Of a stretch of DNA of 35,206 nucleotides, positions 24,001-32,352 are shown in pieces. Numbering within the stretch: the first letter of the stretch is position 1; every line of letters begins with the position of its first letter. Below the pieces are notes generated by a model, which saw only the letters and a program-made list of their open reading frames with translations, made no database searches and had not been told where the DNA came from. The position numbers and the translations under genes are program-made. The stretch comes from Alistipes sp. (GTDB lineage: Bacteria > Bacteroidota > Bacteroidia > Bacteroidales > Rikenellaceae). The DNA lies in NCBI GenBank assembly GCA_022511295.1, contig JAFLRT010000014.1, positions 1 through 35,206 on the forward strand. Direction: 5' to 3'.

Positions 24001-24410
24001 AACTGCCGGAGAGTTATGTTCACCAGCAGGCCGAGCGCCTGCGCCTCTACCGCGAACTCGACTCGTTGCGTGATGATGCGGCGCTGGATGCCTTTGCCGC
24101 GCGCCTGCGCGACAGATTCGGTGAGTTGCCGCCGGCGGCCGTCGAACTGCTTAATGTGGTGCGTCTGCGCCGTGAGGCGGTGCGTTTGGGTATGGAGCGC
24201 GTGAAGGTTAAGAACGGACTTATGATAGTGCGTTTTATAGGCGACCCGTCATCTCCCTATTTTGCCAGCGAGACATTCCGCCGCTTGTTGCAGACCATCA
24301 CGCAGCAGCCCGACCGTTTTGTCCTCAAGCAGCGCGACGACCATCTTGCTATGACTGTCCGCAAGGTGGGAAGCATAGCCGAGGCTTGCAAAGTGCTTAA
24401 AAGCCTTTAG
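21093..24410 (+). CDS. mfd: Transcription-repair coupling factor Mfd
   Basis: ATP-dependent translocase that removes stalled RNA polymerase from damaged DNA and recruits UvrA. The 1105 residues are normal for Bacteroidota. A UvrB-like N-terminal part carries the block VYSPGQYSVRGGIFDIFSYSESRPFRLDFFGDEIESVRQF. The RNA-polymerase-interacting CarD-like domain is LKVGDYVVHIDHGVGRFGGL (about residue 430). The SF2 motor has Walker A GDVGFGKTEIAIRAAF, motif II LLIIDEEQKFGV, motif III TATPIPRTLQF and motif VI QLRGRVGRSDRKAYCYLL, followed by the C-terminal TRCF domain. The start was taken from the first ATG of MKDMLKLF; codon 4 is an alternative. coaX begins 25 nt after the stop. Confidence 0.97.
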   Translation: MKDMLKLFDGSQPLDELCKMVRRRGATVRLDGMVGGALSPYAAAAVERCGGVHVFVAVDRDAAAYLMNDFYALLDEERVKFFPSSYKRSAAYGVEDAQGVVQRTNAVNALMGAQNGPYTILCTYPEALAESIVSPEALNEDTINISVGDKVRISELTERLEGMGFERVDFVYSPGQYSVRGGIFDIFSYSESRPFRLDFFGDEIESVRQFEISDQLSAVRLERAEIIPDMNGRSGERVSLARFTEGATYWFVDAGFSLGKVDEVRTKTLKESDDPQSISQLVTSRRMLLDDMKPNTLMLLRDNIDERPSDCAVEFFTSPQPSFNRNFELLAENLSGYLQRGYHCHILSENRAQIERLNNIFRQTSHGDVQVESVKLTLHDGFVDNDLKRCFYTDHRIFDRYQRYRINGEIKRDEQMTVAELNALKVGDYVVHIDHGVGRFGGLVKIEENGKYHEAIKLVYRDNDVLFVNVHSLHRISRYKSGDGEPPKIYKLGGGAWQKLKTATKRAVKDISRELIALYAKRKASKGYAFSADTYLQQELEASFMWEDTPDQQAATEAVKRDMESQQPMDRLVCGDVGFGKTEIAIRAAFKAAVDGKQTAVLVPTTILALQHYRSFMERMRDLPVRVEYLNRTKSARETRAILEDLASGKIDIIIGTHKILGKNVHFHDLGLLIIDEEQKFGVAAKEKLTQMSVSVDTLTMTATPIPRTLQFSIMGSRDLSVISTPPPNRRPIVTESHIFSEGILRDAVEAELSRNGQVFIIHNKVDDLESLRRLVERLCPSASVRTAHGRMAAEEIEKTLMDFIYGDFDVLIATTIVENGIDIPNVNTIIIDQAQNFGLSELHQLRGRVGRSDRKAYCYLLTPPDEFLTEDARRRLRAIEEFSDLGSGFNIAMQDLDIRGAGNLLGAEQSGFIADIGFETYQKIMQEAIAELRTEGLDVSGLSSAECDIVESSQEFISDSVIDIDIEAELPESYVHQQAERLRLYRELDSLRDDAALDAFAARLRDRFGELPPAAVELLNVVRLRREAVRLGMERVKVKNGLMIVRFIGDPSSPYFASETFRRLLQTITQQPDRFVLKQRDDHLAMTVRKVGSIAEACKVLKSL

Positions 24411-24435
24411 ATGCAGATGAAGTTATTGAAAAACG

Positions 24436-25179
24436 ATGAATTTAGTTATCGACATAGGCAATACATCGGCTAAAATTGCCGTTATGGATGAAAACGACAT
24501 CGTCTGCCGCCGTACGGTACCACGTTTTACGTCAGAGGTGCTTGTCGGAGTGCTTGACGATTATCCGCTCATTGACAAGGCGATAGTATCGGCGTCGGGC
24601 AAAGATGCTGCGCGCGCGTATGCACTCGTTAGTGGGCGCGTGAAGTGTGCGTTGTTGTTTGACTCGTCGGTGCCTGTGCCGCTGAAAAATGGCTATGGCT
24701 CGCCTTCGACGCTTGGCTCGGACCGTTTGGCTGCCGCTGTGGGTGCGTCGGTGTTATACGGTCGCCGCAATATGCTGATAGTGGATTTCGGAACGGCGAT
24801 AACGTATGACATAGTCTGCGACGGGACATTTATGGGCGGCAATATTTCGCTCGGTCTTCGCAGTCGCCTGAGGGCGTTGCACGAATATACGGCACACCTG
24901 CCGCTGTGCGAACCTACGGATGAGCGCCTGCCTTTCGGAACGACTACCGCAACGGCCGTCGAGCAGGGGGCAATGAGCGGTGTGGAATACGAAACCGAAG
25001 GCTATATTCGCCATTTTGGAGAAAAATATGACGATTTGTGCATAATTTTTACCGGAGGAGACGCGAAATACTTTGTTAAACGGATTAAAAATACGATATT
25101 TGCAAACCGTGATTTAATCTTTTTCGGATTGAACGCGATTTTGGAATATAACACAAATGCTGAACGGAAAGATAAATAG
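24436..25179 (+). CDS. coaX: Type III pantothenate kinase
   Basis: First step of coenzyme A synthesis: ATP-dependent phosphorylation of pantothenate. The 247-residue length fits the type III family. It opens with the phosphate-binding MNLVIDIGNTSAKIAV, contains GSDRLAAAVGAS and VDFGTAITYDIV, and IIFTGGDAKYF near the C terminus, matching the ASKHA fold. It overlaps the following outer-membrane protein gene by 23 nt in another frame. It heads the run coaX-OMP-TPR-lptC-corC-ppiD, an order I recognise as common in Bacteroidales. The start at 24436 is family-like and close to the mfd stop. Confidence 0.95.
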   Translation: MNLVIDIGNTSAKIAVMDENDIVCRRTVPRFTSEVLVGVLDDYPLIDKAIVSASGKDAARAYALVSGRVKCALLFDSSVPVPLKNGYGSPSTLGSDRLAAAVGASVLYGRRNMLIVDFGTAITYDIVCDGTFMGGNISLGLRSRLRALHEYTAHLPLCEPTDERLPFGTTTATAVEQGAMSGVEYETEGYIRHFGEKYDDLCIIFTGGDAKYFVKRIKNTIFANRDLIFFGLNAILEYNTNAERKDK

Positions 25180-26533
25180 GGTTGCAGTCTTGGTGCTTGC
25201 GTCGCTTTTGACGCTCGGAGCAGTTGTTCCTGCCCGCTCGCAGACGAGCAGTATCAATGCCTATTCGCCGTACTCGATGTTCGGTATCGGCGAGTTGAGT
25301 ACCCCGGGAGCGCTTCCAATGCGTTCTCTCGGAGGTGTGGGCGTTGCGTGGCGCAGTTCCTCAATGGCAAGCATAATCAATCCGGCAGGTTATAGCGCAA
25401 CTGCCCGCAAGAGCCTTATATTCGACTTCGGCTTCGAGGGTATGTACATCGACAATACGCAGCGTAAGTATAATGCCGACAATAGTTACGCAGGTCTGGC
25501 GCGCAAAGCGAAGAACTCGATAAACTTCCACGAGATATCGGTTCAGATGCCGCTTGCCAAGGGGGTAGGTTTTGGTGTGAGCCTTACGCCGTACAGCAGT
25601 GTCGGCTATAAGATGAGTACCATCGAGCAGAGCGACGATATATGGGGACAGATAGGCCGTGTGCGTTACGACTACTCCGGTGAAGGAGATATTACGGAAG
25701 TTAAGTTCGGTGTCGGCTGGGAAATCTTCAAAGGTTTTTCGCTCGGTGCGGCAGGACTCTACTATTGGGGCGATATAGACCGTTCGTATTCATCGACTGT
25801 GGTAAACAATGTTACCGGCAGCGGTGTATACTCGGCTACGAAGGGCAACGACAATTACAGTGTCTCGAACTTTAAGTTCCAGGCAGGTTTGCAGTATAGC
25901 GTCATCAACACCGACAAGCGTATGCTTACCCTGGGTGCCACATACGATATCGGCGGCAGCCTTCGTCCACGTGTAACAAAGTATGTCTACGATAACGACT
26001 ATGTGCAGACGACGGTTATAAACGAGGGGACCCGCAGCGCCATTCGTCTTCCCCAGCAGTGGGTGGCAGGTATTTTCTACCAGGATGCGCACTTTGCCGG
26101 AGGTTTTGACTATGTGCGTCAGGAGTGGGGCAGTTCAAACGGTTCATTCTCCGAAACGATGTACGGCGGTATCAAGGTTGCCTACGTTAATACGAATACC
26201 TTCAAGGCCGGTATAGAGTATACACCCAACCGCTTCGATGTGCGCCACTACTTTAACCGTATGGCCTACCGTGCAGGTTTTCGATACGGTGATTACTACC
26301 AGAGTTTCGGCGGGAAGCGTTTTGCGCAGTATGCCGTTACGCTCGGATTGGGATTCCCGGTTCGTTTTTTGGGAGCGTCGTCTGTGGACTTCGGTATAGA
26401 AATTGGCGGTCGGGGGTCGCACGCAAAGATTACGGATAATATTGGATTGATAAAACAACAGTATGTGAAATTCTCGATAGGCATATCGATGTTCGGCGAC
26501 GACTATTGGTTTGTAAGACCCAAATATGATTAA
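25157..26533 (+). CDS. Outer-membrane beta-barrel protein, FadL/OmpP1-like
   Basis: Predicted outer-membrane barrel of 458 residues. The signal peptide ends near residue 30 (LVLASLLTLGAVVPARSQ/TSS). The opening NAYSPYSMFGIGELSTPGALPMRSLGGVGVAWRSSSMASIINPAGYSA, with an N-P-A-G turn after a plug-like segment, is typical of FadL/OmpP1-type proteins. Many alternating strands with aromatic ends follow, closing with VKFSIGISMFGDDYWFVRPKYD. The ligand is unknown; hydrophobic compound transport is known for the wider family. It overlaps coaX by 23 nt, so translation is probably coupled. The gene order suggests envelope assembly or homeostasis. Confidence 0.8.
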   Translation: MLNGKINRVAVLVLASLLTLGAVVPARSQTSSINAYSPYSMFGIGELSTPGALPMRSLGGVGVAWRSSSMASIINPAGYSATARKSLIFDFGFEGMYIDNTQRKYNADNSYAGLARKAKNSINFHEISVQMPLAKGVGFGVSLTPYSSVGYKMSTIEQSDDIWGQIGRVRYDYSGEGDITEVKFGVGWEIFKGFSLGAAGLYYWGDIDRSYSSTVVNNVTGSGVYSATKGNDNYSVSNFKFQAGLQYSVINTDKRMLTLGATYDIGGSLRPRVTKYVYDNDYVQTTVINEGTRSAIRLPQQWVAGIFYQDAHFAGGFDYVRQEWGSSNGSFSETMYGGIKVAYVNTNTFKAGIEYTPNRFDVRHYFNRMAYRAGFRYGDYYQSFGGKRFAQYAVTLGLGFPVRFLGASSVDFGIEIGGRGSHAKITDNIGLIKQQYVKFSIGISMFGDDYWFVRPKYD

Positions 26534-26583
26534 GTTGTAAAGCGAACTAACCTGAAAAATAATATATATAAAATATCACAACG

Positions 26584-27927
26584 ATGAAAAGAAGTAAAAT
26601 TTTATTGACAACACTGTTCGCGGCTGCGGGGATGATGGCATTTGCGCAGGACTTCAGCGACCCTCAGTACGCCAAGTGGGGTGATACCCCCGAGGAGCGC
26701 AAAGAGAACATTCTCAACAGTACCTTCCTGAAGGAGTCGGTACAGAATCGTGAGTACGGTGCTGCTACGGAATATCTGAAGATTCTGGTGGAGAAGTGTC
26801 CTACTGCCAGTGAGAATATATATGTTAATGGCATTAGCCTTTATAAAAACAAGATAGCGCGTGCCAAGAGCGTTGCCGAGAAGCGCGGTTATGTCGATTC
26901 GCTGATGTGGGTCTACGATTTGCGCAACCAATATTTCGGCGACCACGCAACACGCGGCACGGTATATATCCTCGATCGAAAGGCTCGTGAATTGCTCACC
27001 TATGATGCCTCTGACCGCGACGGCGTTCGCAACGCCTTCGTGGAGGCTATCAATGCTTCAATCAGCAGTACGGGTACGGCTGACCCTGAACTTATGGCAA
27101 TATATTTCAAGGAGTTGTGCGACGATTATAAAAATGATGAGATAGAGACGACAGATGTGCTTAATGCCTATGAGTGGCTCTCGCCCCATTTTGAGAATGT
27201 AAGCGAGGAGCAGGAGAAACACCGTACTACCTTCGAGGCATGCTTCGGTCTCAGCGGCGCTGCCAGTTGTGAGAATCTCGAAGCGCTCTTTGCAAAGAAA
27301 CTTGCGGCTTCTCCCAATGACCCCAAATTGCTCGGTCAGGCGGTTGGTCTTATGTCGCGTGCGAACTGCGATTCGGAGTTCTTTTACAATACGGCAGAGC
27401 GTTACTATGAGGTGCAGCCCTCATCCGAAACCGCTCTGTTCCTTGCACAGGCTTTCCAGAACAAGAAGGAGTTCGGCAAAGCCAATACCTACCTTCGCGA
27501 GGCGCTTAAAAACGAAACCGACAATGCCGAGCGTGTGAAACTGCTTGTCCGCATATCTGTTATAGAGTATGCCGCACAGCATATCAGCGCTGCCAAAGAG
27601 GCGGCAGAAGATGCGATTCGCATCGACCCCGAGAACGGATATGCATACTTTATCCTTGCGCAGACCTTTGCGGCAGGCAACGGCAGTTGCAGCGGTATCG
27701 CTCGCGAGGCTACCTATTGGGTTGCATACGATACAATGAGCAAAGCCGTTCAGCGCCTGGATTCGGAGCCTGACACGAAGAATAACGCACAAACTCTTCT
27801 CTCGGCATATCGTCGCTCGTTCCCCACGCAGGAGGAGTGCTTCTTCAATGAGTTGAAAGAGGGTAGTGTATACGTAGTGCCTTGCGGTCTTGCTGCAGGT
27901 CGCAGTACGACGGTACGCTATCGCTAA
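26584..27927 (+). CDS. Exported TPR-repeat protein
   Basis: Predicted periplasmic protein of 447 residues with signal peptide MKRSKILLTTLFAAAGMMAFAQ/DF (cleavage after residue 22). Helical repeats cover most of the chain; the clearest TPR units are at about residues 275-375, where SSETALFLAQAFQNKKEFGKANTYLREAL, ERVKLLVRISVIEYAAQHISAAKEAAEDAIRIDPENGYAYFILAQTFAAG follow the pattern. The unit ends with a cysteine-containing stretch (EECFFNELKEG). It is positioned between the barrel protein and lptC, both envelope components, so it may act as a scaffold, but no partner is known. The start at ATG 26584 follows an A/T-rich 50-nt gap. Confidence 0.8.
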   Translation: MKRSKILLTTLFAAAGMMAFAQDFSDPQYAKWGDTPEERKENILNSTFLKESVQNREYGAATEYLKILVEKCPTASENIYVNGISLYKNKIARAKSVAEKRGYVDSLMWVYDLRNQYFGDHATRGTVYILDRKARELLTYDASDRDGVRNAFVEAINASISSTGTADPELMAIYFKELCDDYKNDEIETTDVLNAYEWLSPHFENVSEEQEKHRTTFEACFGLSGAASCENLEALFAKKLAASPNDPKLLGQAVGLMSRANCDSEFFYNTAERYYEVQPSSETALFLAQAFQNKKEFGKANTYLREALKNETDNAERVKLLVRISVIEYAAQHISAAKEAAEDAIRIDPENGYAYFILAQTFAAGNGSCSGIAREATYWVAYDTMSKAVQRLDSEPDTKNNAQTLLSAYRRSFPTQEECFFNELKEGSVYVVPCGLAAGRSTTVRYR

Positions 27928-27948
27928 CAGGTGCGCTTGCACTCGAAT

Positions 27949-28770
27949 ATGACAACAGTAATCAGAAAATATGCGATGATAGCACTCTCCTTGTTGGGGA
28001 GTGCTTCGTTGCTGTTGTCATGTAGCGACGGTGATGCCGTATCCGAAGCGCCCGATACCGAGAAGTTGAAGACCGAGCATAGCGAACACCTATCTATTAT
28101 TATGTCGGAGAATGGTCGCAGGTCGTACTTCTTCCGTACCCCGTTGCTTGAGGGATATACTCTTGCACGCGAGCCATACAGGGAGTTTCGCAAGGGCGTA
28201 GAAATAACGACCTATCAGAATGACTCCATGTCCACCGTCAATACGGTGCTTACGGCCAACTATGCAATCTATTATGAAAACCGCAAGTTGTGGGAGGCTA
28301 AAGGCAATGTTGTCGTTGTCAAGTCTGACGGCACAAGACTCTACACACAGCAGTTGTTCTGGAACTCTATGACCGAGCAAATCTATTCTAATGTCGATAC
28401 GAAGATTGTCAAGGGCGAAGATGTCTTTTTCGGTGAGGGCTTCGAGTCGGACGAAGAGATTAAGCAGTGGCGCTTCCGTCGCATGACAGGTCATATGTAC
28501 GTAGATGTTTCTCAGAACGAAGATAATGACGATGATAATGGTAACAGCGACGGTAGAGAGGGGACGTCAGCCAATAACGCAGGCAAGAGCGGTACAGTCT
28601 CTTCGTCAGCACCTGCATCATCATCAGCGGAGACGCAATCGACACAAGACTCATCGAAGTCTCGCGTCTCTGCGCGCTCCAATCGCAGCGATTCGGAGAC
28701 AAAACGACCTCACCGCACAGCCGATGTAGATGCTGTCCCGCTTCAGCCCTTGCCATTGCAGGCGAATTGA
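27949..28770 (+). CDS. lptC: LptC-family LPS export lipoprotein with long polar C-terminal tail
   Basis: LptC passes lipopolysaccharide from the LptBFG transporter to LptA. I use ATG 27949 (MTTVIRKYAMIALSLLGSASLLLSC), giving 273 residues; the track start is a GTG six codons earlier. Cys25 is a lipobox cysteine, whereas E. coli LptC keeps a membrane helix. The region SIIMSENGRRSYFFRTPLLEGYTL...GVEITTYQNDSMSTVNTVLTANYAIYYENRKLWEAKGNVVVVKSDGTRLYTQQLFWNSMTEQIYSN is the LptC/OstA-like beta-jellyroll. About 85 residues of Asp/Ser/Thr-rich low-complexity sequence follow, an extra not seen in short LptC proteins. It precedes the CorC-like gene by 31 nt. LptE is encoded in another operon in the window. 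Confidence 0.85.
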   Translation: MTTVIRKYAMIALSLLGSASLLLSCSDGDAVSEAPDTEKLKTEHSEHLSIIMSENGRRSYFFRTPLLEGYTLAREPYREFRKGVEITTYQNDSMSTVNTVLTANYAIYYENRKLWEAKGNVVVVKSDGTRLYTQQLFWNSMTEQIYSNVDTKIVKGEDVFFGEGFESDEEIKQWRFRRMTGHMYVDVSQNEDNDDDNGNSDGREGTSANNAGKSGTVSSSAPASSSAETQSTQDSSKSRVSARSNRSDSETKRPHRTADVDAVPLQPLPLQAN

Positions 28771-28801
28771 TAGTTGAAGAGGGTAACCAATAGTTTCCGG
28801 A

Positions 28802-30079
28802 ATGACCACGTCGCTGATAATCATACTTATAACGGTTGTAGTAATGCTGCTGCTGTCGGGATTTTTCTCGGGGATGGAGATTGCATTCGTTAATAAGAAC
28901 AGGCTGAAACTCGAGATAGACCGTAAGCAGAGCCGTCTTTTTGACTATATAGCGTCGGTGTTCTCGCGTAATCCGGGGCAGTATATCACCACGATACTTG
29001 TCGGCAATAATATCGCGTTGGTTATCTATTCGTTGTGTATGTCCCAACTTCTTCGGACGGTTGCTGCACGATTTGGCTGGGGCGATATCAGTGAAGGGTC
29101 AGTGGTTCTCGAGACGGTAATTCCTACCATAATTATAATCTTCGTAGCCGAGTTTATCCCCAAATCCGTTGTCCGCAGCAATCCGAACTTCTATTATCGT
29201 GTTTTTGCACCTGTAATATACTTTTTCTACGTTATTCTCTATCCGATAGTCGGCTTTGCGACGCTTGTCTCCTATGGTATCTTGCGTCTTTTCGGACGCA
29301 GGGTACGGAGTGCGGACGGCCGTATGCACTTCGACCGCAGTGATTTGGAGAATCTTCTCGACAACAACAATCTTGATACCCAGCACGATGCCGACCAGGA
29401 GATTCGCATCTTTCAGAATGCGCTGGACTTTGCCGATATGCGTGTTCGGGACTGTATGGTAACGAGGGTCGATGTCGAGGCAGTGGATATAGACGATACG
29501 GATATAGAGTCGCTCACGGCGCGCTTTGTCGATACTATGTACTCGCGTATATTTGTTTGGCGCGGGTCGATTGACAATATTATAGGCTATGTCAATTCCA
29601 AGAGCCTGTTCCGCGAGCCGGCGTCGCTGTCCGAGGTGTTGATGAAGGTGGACTATGTTGCCGAGACGCTGCCGTTGCAGAATATGCTCGAGCATTTTAT
29701 GAAGAGCCGGAGCAATGTCGCTGTCGTGATAGACGAGTTTGGCGGCACGGCAGGTATAATATCGCTTGAAGATGTCCTCGAGCAAATCTTCGGAGAGATA
29801 GAGGATGAGCATGATACTCCGGAACTTATAGAGAAGTGCGTAAGGGATGGTGAGTATGTCTTTTCGTGCCGTCTCGAGGTGCGGTATCTGAATGAGAGAT
29901 ATGGACTTGATATAGAGGAGAGCGAGGAGTACGATACGCTTGCCGGCTATATTATATATCATTATGAGGGATTGCCGTCGGCGGGTGAATCGCTTACTGT
30001 CGGTAATCTTCATATACGTATTCTGCGTACTACACGCTCCCGCATTGAACTTGCGCGCGTAGAAATATTGAAAAATTAG
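28802..30079 (+). CDS. CorC/HlyC-type CNNM and CBS-domain membrane protein
   Basis: Predicted inner-membrane protein of 425 residues. The CNNM (DUF21) domain has hydrophobic helices at about 4-24, 65-85, 95-115 and 125-160 (IIILITVVVMLLLSGFFSGMEIAFVNKNRL and IPTIIIIFVAEFIPKSVVRSN are the clearest). A CBS pair follows (MRVRDCMVTRVDVEAVDIDD and LPLQNMLEHFMKSRSNVAVVIDEFGGTAGIISLEDVLEQIFGEIEDEHD, about residues 215-345), and the C-terminal CorC_HlyC domain (SCRLEVRYLNERYGLDIEESEEYDTLAGYI). This family is linked to magnesium and cobalt efflux or resistance. The older hemolysin name is historical. It lies between lptC and ppiD. Confidence 0.92.
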   Translation: MTTSLIIILITVVVMLLLSGFFSGMEIAFVNKNRLKLEIDRKQSRLFDYIASVFSRNPGQYITTILVGNNIALVIYSLCMSQLLRTVAARFGWGDISEGSVVLETVIPTIIIIFVAEFIPKSVVRSNPNFYYRVFAPVIYFFYVILYPIVGFATLVSYGILRLFGRRVRSADGRMHFDRSDLENLLDNNNLDTQHDADQEIRIFQNALDFADMRVRDCMVTRVDVEAVDIDDTDIESLTARFVDTMYSRIFVWRGSIDNIIGYVNSKSLFREPASLSEVLMKVDYVAETLPLQNMLEHFMKSRSNVAVVIDEFGGTAGIISLEDVLEQIFGEIEDEHDTPELIEKCVRDGEYVFSCRLEVRYLNERYGLDIEESEEYDTLAGYIIYHYEGLPSAGESLTVGNLHIRILRTTRSRIELARVEILKN

Positions 30080-30111
30080 CGTGAAAGCGATTATTTTATG
30101 AATAAAATCAC

Positions 30112-30119
30112 TATCTTTG
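30112..30119 (+). promoter_or_regulatory. Candidate internal promoter for ppiD
   Basis: TATCTTTGAA contains a perfect TAnnTTTG -7 element 37 nt before the ppiD ATG, in the largest gap (77 nt) of the coaX-ppiD run. No clear -33 partner is seen. Confidence 0.5.
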
Positions 30120-30156
30120 AATGCTAAAACAGAAATTGTAAAACTTAATAAATTAT

Positions 30157-32190
30157 ATGGCAACTCTTAACACATTAAGAACCAAGTTTGGCGTAGTGCT
30201 GTCGGCTATTATAGCCTTCGCCCTTTTGGCATTTATCTTATCGCTCAGAACCGAGATGGGCTTCTTTTCGACCAATAATCCCAAGATAGGCGAGATTGGC
30301 GGCGATAAGATTAAGTATTCAGAGTATAATGAAGTATACCAGACGATTAAGGATGGCAATATCTTCATCACTAATAATCCTAACGCAGACGTTATGATTG
30401 CGCAGGAGGCTTGGCAGACTCTTATAGAACGTCATGCTTATCTCCCGGGTTTTGACCGTATGGGTATAAGTGTTACGGATACAGAGCGTATGTCGATGCT
30501 CAGAGGCGAACACGTATCGGTAGTCTATGACTATCTGTTCAGATCTTTGGGTATTCCGTACGAGAATGTATCCGAGTTCCTTATCTCGGCAGAGGAAGAC
30601 CCTGCTTTTGCTCCTGTATGGTCGTATATGAATAATCTTGCGGTCAGAGCTTCCCAGATGGATAAATATATCAGCCTTGTAAACAGTGGTATATATGTTA
30701 ATTCGCTTGAGGCGGAGATGGGTGTGGAGTACGGCAACTCTTTTGACGGCAAGCTGGTATGCCTGAGTTACTCGTCGCTGGATGATGCCGATTTCAGCGT
30801 AAGCGATAACGATATCAAGCGTTACTACAAAGAGCATAAGGCAAAGTTCAGAACTGAGCCTTCGCGTACCATATCATATGTAACATTCGAGGCTCTGCCT
30901 ACACAGGAAGACAGACTTGCAATAAATGCAGAAGTTGATAATATCGCCGCAGAGTTGAGTGCTGCCGACGATAAGAGAGTCGCTTTGCGCGATCACTCCA
31001 GATACGTTACCAATGACGAGACCTTTGTACGCGTAGACAACCTTCCTGAAGAGTCGGTCGAACTTCTTAAGGCCGGCAACATCTATGGTCCCGTATCGGA
31101 GGTCGTCGCAGGCAATACGTCTCTTAATATCGATGTACCTCTGGAGTTCTGCCAGGCGCCTGACTCGCTCGGTGTAAAAATACTGGCTCTCCCTGCAACG
31201 GAACGAGCATTGGCTGACAGTCTTATAAACCTCCGCTCGGCAACGGCATTTGAAGAGGCTATGGATAAGTATAAGGATAACGGCAGCGATAATGGCGTAG
31301 CGCCTTTTGCTTATTATTCGGGTAAGCAAATTGCGCCTCGGTTCGCATCGGCTGCGGAGGGCGATATCTTTGAACTTGCATCGAATGATATGAATACCAT
31401 TCTGCTTTCGTATGTATACAAGGTAGTCGGTCCCAAGTCGTTGTATGTAAATCTCGCTCATGTAAGATATCCTGTCAGACCGTCTGCAGGAACTGTTGAA
31501 ACCGTATCATCTGAAGCAAATGCTTTTGTCGCAAAGGCTCAAGGTTCTGTCGAGACCTTCGATTCGGCCGCAAAAGAGGTGTCGCAGATACCCGAGATGG
31601 CTATATTGAACAGCGGCAACAATACGGTCTATGGTCTTGCAGGTTCACACGAGATAGTTCGCTGGGCTTATGGAGAAAAGACGAATGTCGGCGATGTATC
31701 GAAAGTTTTCCAGTTGGGTGATAAATATGTAGTGGCCGTTGTTACGGCAATCCAGGATGATGAGTATCGCTCAATTAATAGTGTAGCGAGCGAGATTCGC
31801 GCAGAGCTGATTCGTCAGAAGAAATACGATGCCATCGTCGCAAAGATTAACGGAAACGATATAGCAGACATCGCAGCATCGTTCAATGAGGAGGTTCGCA
31901 ATTTCAACGATGTAACGTATGAGACGCTGTATGTTGCAGGCAAGAATGAACCTCGCCTTGTCGGAGCCATCGCCTCTGCAACGCAGACAGATGTTCTTTC
32001 GTTGCCGGTCAAAGGCAATGACGGTGTATACCTCTTCGTTGTAGAGAATATTGACGACAGCAAAAAGAAAACTGTCGAGGAGGAGCGCACCCTTTTACAG
32101 TCAGAAGCGGAGGCAAAAGCCAATATGAACATAGGTGCAACGCTTCTTAAAATGGCAGAAATAAAGGATTTCCGCAATAGATATTTGTAA
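30157..32190 (+). CDS. ppiD: PpiD/SurA-like periplasmic folding factor
   Basis: Membrane-anchored chaperone/peptidyl-prolyl isomerase for outer-membrane and secreted proteins, 677 residues. The first 30 residues (MATLNTLRTKFGVVLSAIIAFALLAFILSL) match the PpiD N terminus with one transmembrane helix. The SurA_N-like region follows (IGGDKIKYSEYNEVYQTIKDGN... to about residue 150). The two internal stretches around 345-440 and 455-560 resemble rotamase modules, but the parvulin active-site motif is weak, so isomerase activity may be reduced. It is the last gene of the coaX cluster and ends just before a strong terminator. Confidence 0.85.
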   Translation: MATLNTLRTKFGVVLSAIIAFALLAFILSLRTEMGFFSTNNPKIGEIGGDKIKYSEYNEVYQTIKDGNIFITNNPNADVMIAQEAWQTLIERHAYLPGFDRMGISVTDTERMSMLRGEHVSVVYDYLFRSLGIPYENVSEFLISAEEDPAFAPVWSYMNNLAVRASQMDKYISLVNSGIYVNSLEAEMGVEYGNSFDGKLVCLSYSSLDDADFSVSDNDIKRYYKEHKAKFRTEPSRTISYVTFEALPTQEDRLAINAEVDNIAAELSAADDKRVALRDHSRYVTNDETFVRVDNLPEESVELLKAGNIYGPVSEVVAGNTSLNIDVPLEFCQAPDSLGVKILALPATERALADSLINLRSATAFEEAMDKYKDNGSDNGVAPFAYYSGKQIAPRFASAAEGDIFELASNDMNTILLSYVYKVVGPKSLYVNLAHVRYPVRPSAGTVETVSSEANAFVAKAQGSVETFDSAAKEVSQIPEMAILNSGNNTVYGLAGSHEIVRWAYGEKTNVGDVSKVFQLGDKYVVAVVTAIQDDEYRSINSVASEIRAELIRQKKYDAIVAKINGNDIADIAASFNEEVRNFNDVTYETLYVAGKNEPRLVGAIASATQTDVLSLPVKGNDGVYLFVVENIDDSKKKTVEEERTLLQSEAEAKANMNIGATLLKMAEIKDFRNRYL

Positions 32191-32223
32191 ACCGTTTTAA
32201 TGGAATAGATATCCGAAGATGGA

Positions 32224-32257
32224 ATAAAAGCGGAGAGGGTTCCCTCTCCGCTTTTAT
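32224..32257. terminator. Bidirectional terminator after ppiD
   Basis: ATAAAAGCGGAGAGGG, loop TT, CCCTCTCCGCTTTTAT is a perfect 16-bp inverted repeat with A- and T-runs on its sides. It lies between ppiD and the convergent dCMP deaminase gene. Confidence 0.85.
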
Positions 32258-32286
32258 GTTTATAGTCTTATTATAATGTTGTTGTC

Positions 32287-32325
32287 TGTCCTGCTGTTCC
32301 GTCCTGCTGTTCTGTACTGCTGTCC
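32287..32325. repeat. Three tandem 13-nt repeats between ppiD and dCMP deaminase
   Basis: TGTCCTGCTGTTC, CGTCCTGCTGTTC and TGTACTGCTGTCC follow one another directly, with a further TGCC. They lie in the 162-nt convergent gap after the terminator. Confidence 0.75.
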
Positions 32326-32352
32326 TGCCTTAATAGCCCCCTTGTTATAGTG

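Noticed and set aside
28535-28770. The polar lptC tail as a frameshift artefact.
   Set aside because: The frame stays open to a normal stop with composition typical of disordered tails, and the next gene starts 31 nt later, so I treat it as real.
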